This document shows, piece by piece, positions 53,460 to 59,299 of a stretch of 59,299 nucleotides of DNA. The notes below the pieces were generated by a model. It had not been told where the DNA came from. It was given only the letters and a program-made list of their open reading frames with translations, and did not search any database. The first letter of the stretch is position 1, and the number at the start of each line of letters is the position of its first letter. This DNA is from Bacillota bacterium (GTDB lineage Bacteria > Bacillota > Clostridia > Christensenellales > Pumilibacteraceae). The translations under genes were made by a program, and so were the position numbers. The stretch lies in assembly GCA_009787385.1 (NCBI GenBank), contig WRGC01000009.1, forward strand, positions 1 through 59,299, in the 5' to 3' direction.

Positions 53460-55049
53460 TTAATTTGCTTTACTCAACTCTGATTTTACATCTACCCTAT
53501 CATACAACTTATCCAATGTTTGCAACCTATATACGCCATCACCAAATCCCAAAGCTTTCAAAACTTGTATTGGTTTTTCCGTCAAAAATGGCGACAACTG
53601 TTGACTTGATATTTTTATTGCTTGCAACAAATTGTACAGTACAACTTGAAGTCTAGCTTTGGATTGTTGTTGCTTAGCTAACAACCATGGCTTGGTTTCA
53701 TCTATATACTTATTTGCAGATTGACAAAGATTGATTATACTTTCTAATGCTTTAGATAAGTTGAGATTGTCTACAAACTCGTCTACCAATTTAGGCAAGT
53801 TTTCTATCTGCTCTACCAATGCACTATCAATTGACTCACATTGACCATCATCTTTTGATATTATGCCATCAAAATTTTGATTCGCCATAGCAAATGTACG
53901 AGAAACAAGATTTCCATATGTGTTAACCAAATCTGTATTGTATCTATTAAGAAACATTTCCAAAGTATATGCACCATCTGCACCAAATGGAACTTCTCTC
54001 AAAAGATAGTATCTCACAGCATCTACACTGTACTTAGCAACCAAATCAAATGGATTGGCTGTATTGCCCTTAGACTTGGACATTTTATCTCCACCCAAAA
54101 GTAGCCAACCATGTCCATATACTTTTTTGGGCAAAGGTAATTTTAAAGCCATAAGTATACCTGGCCAAATTATTGTATGAAATCTTACAATTTCTTTACC
54201 TACTACTTGCAAATCAGCGGGCCAGAACTTATCAAATTTGGTAGTATCATCACTGCCATAGCCAAGCATAGTTATATAATTAGACAACGCATCTACCCAT
54301 ACATAGAGAGTATGTTTTTCGTCCCAAGGTACTGGTATCCCCCACTTGACATTGCTACGAGTTACCGCCAAGTCTTGCAACCCCTCCTTGATAAAATTGA
54401 CCATCTCATTTACTCTAGATTGTGGTGCCAAAAAATCTGTATTTGATATCAAATCCAACAATCTATCTTGATACCTGGATAATCTAAAAAAATAACACTC
54501 CTCGCAAGAATCTATCACAGGGCGTTTGCAGTCAGGGCAACAGTCATCTACCAATTGTGCAGGTGTCCAAAAAGACTCGCATGGCGTACAGTATTTGCCT
54601 TCGTAGTTTGACTTGTATATATCTCCTTGATTGTATAATTGTAAAAATATTTCTTGAACTGCCTTGCAATGATAGTCGTCAGTAGTACGAATAAACATAT
54701 CATACTCAATGTCAAGAATTTTCCAAAGTTGTTTGATATTTTCTGCTCTTTCATCTAAATGTGTCTGAGTACTTAATCCTTTAGACGCTGCTACATCAGC
54801 AACTTTTTGTCCATGTTCGTCTGTACCTGTACCAAATATTACTTGATACCCCTTACAACGCTTATATCTAGCTAGAGCATCACAGTTGACTGTAGTATAA
54901 CAATGTCCTATATGCCAATCCCCACTTGGATAATATATAGGAGTAGTAATATAGTACGAATTTTTGCCATCATTAGGTGCAATCTCACACTCACACAATG
55001 AATTACTCTCACACAAATTTTCTTGTAGATTTTCCTTACTTTTACTCAC
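53460..55049 (-). CDS. metG: Methionyl-tRNA synthetase
   Basis: A 529-residue class I synthetase. HIGH motif DWHIGHCYTT near residue 45, zinc-binding cysteines CTPCESFW and CCPDCKRP, and KMSKS in GDKMSKSKGN. No C-terminal tRNA-binding extension is present, so it is the short form. It starts with GTG at 55049. A leader of 42 bases up to the next gene leaves no room for a T-box. Confidence 0.95.
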   Translation of the reverse strand: MSKSKENLQENLCESNSLCECEIAPNDGKNSYYITTPIYYPSGDWHIGHCYTTVNCDALARYKRCKGYQVIFGTGTDEHGQKVADVAASKGLSTQTHLDERAENIKQLWKILDIEYDMFIRTTDDYHCKAVQEIFLQLYNQGDIYKSNYEGKYCTPCESFWTPAQLVDDCCPDCKRPVIDSCEECYFFRLSRYQDRLLDLISNTDFLAPQSRVNEMVNFIKEGLQDLAVTRSNVKWGIPVPWDEKHTLYVWVDALSNYITMLGYGSDDTTKFDKFWPADLQVVGKEIVRFHTIIWPGILMALKLPLPKKVYGHGWLLLGGDKMSKSKGNTANPFDLVAKYSVDAVRYYLLREVPFGADGAYTLEMFLNRYNTDLVNTYGNLVSRTFAMANQNFDGIISKDDGQCESIDSALVEQIENLPKLVDEFVDNLNLSKALESIINLCQSANKYIDETKPWLLAKQQQSKARLQVVLYNLLQAIKISSQQLSPFLTEKPIQVLKALGFGDGVYRLQTLDKLYDRVDVKSELSKAN

Positions 55050-55091
55050 CCAAGTTCCCCTTGTTTTGATACTATACTTTAATAAATTTTT

Positions 55092-55526
55092 CTAAACAAA
55101 ATATTTTTCTTCCAATAATTTTAACTGTGACACAATTTTGTTGATTGACAAATGTGGTGCCGTTGCAAAATCACACAAAACATTGTATTTTACTCGTTTT
55201 GTCATAATATACACAGAAACAGTTACAATCAAGCTATCTCTACACAAAAACTTTGAACCACCACAATCAAAAAATCCAATCTCAAAATACAATTGAGGTC
55301 TGTACTTTTCTTCTTTACAACACCAAACATCATTGCATATCTCAATGTAATTATTAAAAAAAGTACAAATCCAACCCTCATCTTCTCTAAAGTTGAGAGT
55401 TAATAAATTTTCTAAAAGTTTCATTATAGAATTATTTTTTTCTATAGCCCTACATCGTTGTAATTCCAACTCTACAAAATTGCGAGTATAAAACTCTTCA
55501 TCTAATTCCAATATCAAACTTGCCAT
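55092..55526 (-). CDS. Hypothetical protein
   Basis: A 144-residue protein with no recognised domain, rich in Cys and aromatic residues (VWCCKEEKYRPQLYFEIGFFDC). The N-terminal half looks helical, the centre like beta strands. A promoter stands about 115 bases upstream and AAGGGG lies before the ATG, so the gene is probably real. It starts the unit that continues into metG 42 bases later. Confidence 0.55.
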   Translation of the reverse strand: MASLILELDEEFYTRNFVELELQRCRAIEKNNSIMKLLENLLTLNFREDEGWICTFFNNYIEICNDVWCCKEEKYRPQLYFEIGFFDCGGSKFLCRDSLIVTVSVYIMTKRVKYNVLCDFATAPHLSINKIVSQLKLLEEKYFV

Positions 55527-55883
55527 CTCAAGACCCCTTTGTATTTTATCTATAAGTTGTTAGGTATGTTCATAGGTTTTTTGTAGACTTTGCAATACAA
55601 CTTTTGATTAGCAAATATCTACACAACACTAATATATATTTTCATTGTATAATACAAATCAAAGAAAGTCAATAGGCATATTTAGATTTTGTATTGTCAA
55701 TGATTTACATAGATATTTAATGTTTTTAATGCGTCTACAGTATTAATATTTAACTAAAAAAAAAGAAATTTTATTTAAATATTTTTTTTGAAATACAGTT
55801 TTTGGGAGTTAGTATTTTTCATAATTTGAACAATATTACAAAACACTTACAATTTATACTTTTCAATATTTATTGCTATTTTC
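55527..55883. other. Intergenic region, 357 bp
   Basis: Between the YitT gene and the hypothetical gene at 55092. It holds the promoter at 55644-55672 and several A and T runs. No other feature seen. Confidence 0.65.
55644..55672 (-). promoter_or_regulatory. Promoter of the hypothetical gene and metG
   Basis: Minus strand: TTGACT (55667-55672), 17-base spacer, TACAAT (55644-55649). The leader would be about 110 bases. Confidence 0.6.
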
Positions 55884-56771
55884 TTACAATCCACTCTTAC
55901 TACTTTTAATAGATCCAAATCTCTGTCCATAAACATTGTGTACATTTGACTGTATACTAAAAGAACATTCAAAGTCTCTCAACAACCTTTGCATATTTGG
56001 GATCTCTCTCTTTCTTACTATACATAATATAAGATGTCTTTCTGTATTAGAGTACGCTCCTTTGACTGGAATTATAGTTACTCCTCGTTCTACAATACTA
56101 TATATAGCTTGTTTGACTTCCTCAGGCTTTTCGGTAATAATTTCAAACTTAGATGCTACCGTAAACCCTGCCATTATACTATCTACAACCTTACCAGATA
56201 TAAATGTCATAATTATAGACAAAATTGCAGGTTCTATACCTCTTTTGTATACAAATATTGATACTAATGCAATCAAAACATTGATTGCAAATACAAACCA
56301 TATAATATTTATTTGACTATTTTTCTTGTATATTACTGCAGCAACAAAGTCTGTCCCTCCAAGACTACCAGTCAACTTAAATATAAATGCCACAGCAAAA
56401 CCATCTAGAACTCCCCCAACAACAACTGTCAATATGGATTGCTCAGGCTCGTATACAGGAAAATCTATATAATCCAATATCCAAAGACTAAATGAAAATG
56501 TCAAAACCCCCAATATAGACTTGACAGTAAACTCACCACCCAACAAAAATATAGACATTATACATAATGGAATATTGATAAGAAATACCAAAATCCCAGC
56601 ATTTATACCCCATGCATATTGTATCATAGTAGCAATCCCACTGACCCCACCAGGAGCAAAATCTGTAGGAATAACAAAAGAGTGTATAACTATGCTAGAC
56701 ACCACACACAACAAAACAATAGCCGGATAACTGAGTATCCTTTTTTGCATACTTGATAAATTTTTTAGCAT
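55884..56771 (-). CDS. YitT family membrane protein (DUF2179 domain)
   Basis: A 295-residue protein with five or six membrane helices and the motif PGGVSGIATMIQY near residue 40 plus GSLGGTDFVAAVIYKK; the C-terminal 80 residues are a soluble DUF2179 domain (GVTIIPVKGAYSNTERHLIL). The transported or sensed molecule is unknown for this family. Confidence 0.88.
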   Translation of the reverse strand: MLKNLSSMQKRILSYPAIVLLCVVSSIVIHSFVIPTDFAPGGVSGIATMIQYAWGINAGILVFLINIPLCIMSIFLLGGEFTVKSILGVLTFSFSLWILDYIDFPVYEPEQSILTVVVGGVLDGFAVAFIFKLTGSLGGTDFVAAVIYKKNSQINIIWFVFAINVLIALVSIFVYKRGIEPAILSIIMTFISGKVVDSIMAGFTVASKFEIITEKPEEVKQAIYSIVERGVTIIPVKGAYSNTERHLILCIVRKREIPNMQRLLRDFECSFSIQSNVHNVYGQRFGSIKSSKSGL

Positions 56772-56821
56772 CTATTTGACTAAACTACAATATTCATCTT
56801 TTATTACTATATTTAAAATTG

Positions 56822-57009
56822 AAAATGTACAAACGGTTATTAACAATAAAATATAAACTATCAACAAAACTAGCGTTATTATTTTTTGACGCCAAAAAAG
56901 AATAAAAAAAAGCTTTTGGGTGGTTGCGAATTCTCCCCCGACCCTTGGTTGATTTTATTTAGGTGTTACTTCTTTTCATCTTAATCTACTGTATTTGTAT
57001 ACTACTTTT
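56822..57009 (-). repeat. Dispersed intergenic element, copy 11 (reverse)
   Basis: Between accA and the YitT gene. Ends AATGTACAAACGG and TTGTATACTAC. The G/C hairpin is degenerate; the T/A hairpin is TTATTTTTTG, loop ACGC, CAAAAAAGAA with one unpaired position. Confidence 0.85.
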
Positions 57010-57040
57010 AAAGTTTTATACAACTATAGTATCAATCACA

Positions 57041-57925
57041 CTACATTTCTAAGATAGTCCCAATTTGTCTAAATCTATTGTACCTTCCTTGCAACAAAGT
57101 CTTGTTGTCCAACAGTTGCAATGTCTCTAATTTTTCTATTATTTGTTTTTTGAGTTTTGGTAGCATGTCCTCTTCTTCTAATATAATATCATCTATTATA
57201 CCATAATTAGCCAAATCTATAGCAGTAAGTTTAAGAGATTGAGCAGCTTGAGGAGCTTTAGAAACATCTTTAAATAAAATACTAGCACAACCCTCAGGAG
57301 AAATCACACTATATATAGAATTTTGCAACATCCATACTTCGTCAGCTACTGCCAAAGCCAATGCACCACCACTTCCACCTTCTCCCATCAAAATAGTAAG
57401 AATAGGAGTCTTGAGAGTCATCATATGCATTATATTTTGTGCTATTGCATAACCTTGTCCTCTCTCTTCTGCACCAATGCCACAGTATGCACCTGTAGTA
57501 TCTACAAAACATATTATAGGTCTACCAAACTTTTCTGCTTGTTGCATCAATCTAAGTGCTTTTCTATATCCCTCAGGGTGAGCCGAACCAAAGTTGCGTG
57601 CTATGCGTTCTGCCGTAGTCTTACCCTTTTCTAGTACTATTGCAGTAACAGGGATATTTCCCAACCATCCAATTCCACCATTAATTGCTTTGTCATCTCC
57701 ATAAGCTCTATCACCATGTAATTCTGTGTATTGCTCTATATAAGCGTTGACAAAATCACTGCCACTTATACGATTCTTAACATCTCTAGCCCTTGAAACT
57801 ATCTCAAAAGCAGTCCCCTTAACTGCACCTAAACTAGTTAACTTAGCTTGCAATTGATTGGGAATCTGTGTAGGCTTTTTGTTTTTCTTATTATTTTTTT
57901 TGTATGTCTTGATTGTCTGTTGCAT
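57041..57925 (-). CDS. accA: Acetyl-CoA carboxylase carboxyltransferase subunit alpha
   Basis: AccA and AccD together move the carboxyl group from biotin to acetyl-CoA, the first step of fatty-acid synthesis. The 294-residue protein has ELHGDRAYGDDKAI, RNFGSAHPEGYRKALRLMQ, TTGAYCGIGAEERGQ and GEGGSGGALA. The frame reaches 57946 inside the end of repeat copy 12; the ATG at 57925 is preferred. It follows accD but is separated from it by that repeat. Confidence 0.95.
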   Translation of the reverse strand: MQQTIKTYKKNNKKNKKPTQIPNQLQAKLTSLGAVKGTAFEIVSRARDVKNRISGSDFVNAYIEQYTELHGDRAYGDDKAINGGIGWLGNIPVTAIVLEKGKTTAERIARNFGSAHPEGYRKALRLMQQAEKFGRPIICFVDTTGAYCGIGAEERGQGYAIAQNIMHMMTLKTPILTILMGEGGSGGALALAVADEVWMLQNSIYSVISPEGCASILFKDVSKAPQAAQSLKLTAIDLANYGIIDDIILEEEDMLPKLKKQIIEKLETLQLLDNKTLLQGRYNRFRQIGTILEM

Positions 57926-58254
57926 AATAAATAAGAGAGTGTACAATGAGCGGTTATTACAATAAAATACAGGCTATCAACAAAACTAGAATTATTATTT
58001 TTTGATGTCAAAAAATAACCAAAAAAGCTCTTGGGGGGTTGCGAATCCCCCCAACATTCCGAACGCTTTAAGGTTAATTTTAATTAAGTTGTTACTTCCA
58101 TTCTATCTTAATGTACATTATCTGTACACTCCTAATGTGTACACTCCTATAAATAACAATAGATATAAAATATGTGAATCAACTTAAGGTATATCTTATT
58201 ACATTAATCTCAAATACTGACAATTATGATGGATAATCAAACATAGCCAATAAT
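57926..58254. other. accD-accA intergenic region, 329 bp
   Basis: Repeat copy 12 covers 57935-58133. The end sequence is duplicated just after it (TGTACACTCCTAA, then TGTACACTCCT at 58138-58148). The remaining 100 bases up to accD show nothing recognisable. Confidence 0.75.
57935..58148 (-). repeat. Dispersed intergenic element, copy 12 (reverse) with duplicated end
   Basis: Near-complete. T/A hairpin TTATTTTTTG, loop ATGT, CAAAAAATAA: both arms changed at the third position relative to copy 3, keeping the pair. G/C hairpin GGGGGG, loop TTGCGAAT, CCCCCC. The terminal GTACACTCC occurs twice, at 58125-58133 and again at 58140-58148. Possible TAA target duplication at the ends. Confidence 0.9.
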
Positions 58255-59088
58255 CTACATATTTATATCCATTGGAATAGTATGAAGCTTTAGTAGCTTT
58301 GTAAGAGTATACTTCATTTCTACTCTTTTTACTATTATATCTACAAATCCTTTTTGCAATACAAACTCAGACAATTGAAATCCACTTGGAAGTTTTTTAC
58401 GAATTGTTTGTTCTACTACTCTAGGACCTGCAAATGCTACAATACTTTTGGGTTCTGCAATTATTATGTCCCCAAGTGAAGCAAAACTAGCAGTCACTCC
58501 ACCCGTCGTAGGATTTGTCAATACAGAAATATATAACAAACTGTTGTCACTATGCAATTTTATCGCACCACTTGTCTTTGCCATTTGCATTAGGCTAAAT
58601 ATTCCCTCTTGCATTCTAGCACCACCTGATGCACAAAATCCTACTACAGGAAGTTTGTGTTTTGTACAATATTCAAACAATCTAGTGATTTTTTCTCCAA
58701 CCACTATCCCCATACTTCCCATAAAAAAGGCTGGTTCCATTACAAACAATCCACAATCATATCCTCCAATTTGTGCTTTCCCTGTAATTACCGCCTCTAA
58801 CTCGCCACTTTTCTTTTTTGCGGCAATGAGCTTGGTATTGTAATCCACAAATTCAAGTACATCTAAAGATTGTACATTAGTATCAAACTCTACAAAACTA
58901 TCTACATCTACCAAGTTATTCAATCTAGTGCGTGCGGCTATTGGGATAGATTTTCCACACTCACATTCATTGAGATTGCCTATAAATATTTCCATTGGAG
59001 TTCTCAATCCACAGTCTTCACACTTGTGATACTGTGCAACGACTGCTACCTCTAACTCTATATTTGGATTTTTATATACATGTCTCAT
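58255..59088 (-). CDS. accD: Acetyl-CoA carboxylase carboxyltransferase subunit beta
   Basis: Partner of AccA. The 277-residue protein has the zinc ribbon region KCEDCGL at the N-terminus and the carboxyltransferase core GFCASGGARMQEG, NPTTGGVTASFASLGD and AFAGPRVVEQT. In the ribbon the second pair is Cys-Glu-Cys, one residue shorter than the usual Cys-x2-Cys. The ATG at 59088 is chosen; a TTG two codons earlier is in frame. Confidence 0.95.
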   Translation of the reverse strand: MRHVYKNPNIELEVAVVAQYHKCEDCGLRTPMEIFIGNLNECECGKSIPIAARTRLNNLVDVDSFVEFDTNVQSLDVLEFVDYNTKLIAAKKKSGELEAVITGKAQIGGYDCGLFVMEPAFFMGSMGIVVGEKITRLFEYCTKHKLPVVGFCASGGARMQEGIFSLMQMAKTSGAIKLHSDNSLLYISVLTNPTTGGVTASFASLGDIIIAEPKSIVAFAGPRVVEQTIRKKLPSGFQLSEFVLQKGFVDIIVKRVEMKYTLTKLLKLHTIPMDINM

Positions 59089-59170
59089 AAACAATATTAA
59101 ACATTATGTTGTTGTAGTTTGTTGTAATGATTATTCTACAAAATTGCAAATTACCCGTACTAATACAAAA

Positions 59171-59299
59171 GGAGAGTGTACAATTAGCGATATTAACAAT
59201 CAAATACAAACTATCAACAAAACCAACTATATTCTTTTTTGACGCCAAAAAAGAACCAAAAAAGCTTTTTTTTGGGGGGGGTGCGAATCCCCCCCCCCC
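59171..59299 (-). repeat. Dispersed intergenic element, copy 13 (reverse, cut by window end)
   Basis: Begins GGAGAGTGTACAA and continues through TTCTTTTTTG, loop ACGC, CAAAAAAGAA into a G/C hairpin with long runs of G and C, where the window stops. The break inside this hairpin suggests the assembly ended at the repeat. Confidence 0.88.

Noticed and set aside
1536..59299. CRISPR array or tandem repeat array
   Set aside because: The repeat copies are 190 bp long, kilobases apart, in both orientations and separated by genes.

Overview
The window is about 59 kb of a very AT-rich, low-GC Bacillota (Clostridia-like) chromosome. The evidence is gene content and order: hrcA-grpE-dnaK-dnaJ-prmA-rsmE-mtaB-hinT, ecfA-ecfT-truA, an XRE/cupin regulator in front of potABCD, and Bacillota-type tRNAs. 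TGA is used as a stop, so this is not a Mollicutes code. The sequence looks like a draft contig: it starts and ends in C/G homopolymers, it begins inside a restriction-modification gene, and it ends inside a copy of a dispersed repeat. No transposase, phage gene, rRNA or CRISPR array was seen.

Layout, left to right, minus strand unless stated. 1-1406: two-gene restriction-modification locus, the second gene cut by the window edge. 1829-9974: polysaccharide deacetylase, truA, ecfT, a fused EcfA1-EcfA2 ATPase, an S-component-like membrane protein, a J-domain-like protein with a cysteine-rich tail paired with a DUF5685 protein, and trpS. 10041-12696: a hypothetical gene, a VTT/DedA membrane protein and rnhA. 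12719-13148: tRNA-Met, -Glu, -Ala and -Ile. 13382-19796: six-gene glycosyltransferase cluster. 19906-23560: a VOC protein, then an ATP-grasp ligase and a plant-type glutamate-cysteine ligase. 23655-31858: heat-shock and RNA-modification operon behind a CIRCE-type operator. 32023-36822: small membrane protein, TtcA-like protein, thiol peroxidase, tRNA-Cys, mutS. 37304-41929: two plus-strand genes (Pr6Pr membrane protein, WYL regulator) flanking a large repeat-domain surface protein. 42176-47423: murA, HAD phosphatase, tatD, mnmG. 47695-53079: polyamine uptake operon and its regulator. 53460-59088: metG, a hypothetical gene, a YitT protein, accA and accD.

The most striking non-coding feature is a family of about 190-bp intergenic elements, 13 copies here. 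They share GAGTGTACAA-like terminal inverted repeats, an internal G/C hairpin and an internal T/A hairpin with compensatory changes between copies. They look like MITEs or structured-RNA elements and are concentrated at 37-48 kb. Three separate genes have a sigma-A promoter whose -10 box ends exactly six bases before the ATG, which predicts leaderless mRNAs. The most interesting biochemical candidate is the glutamate-cysteine ligase plus ATP-grasp pair, a possible non-standard low-molecular-weight thiol pathway. All functional calls come from reading motifs and gene order; no database search was run.
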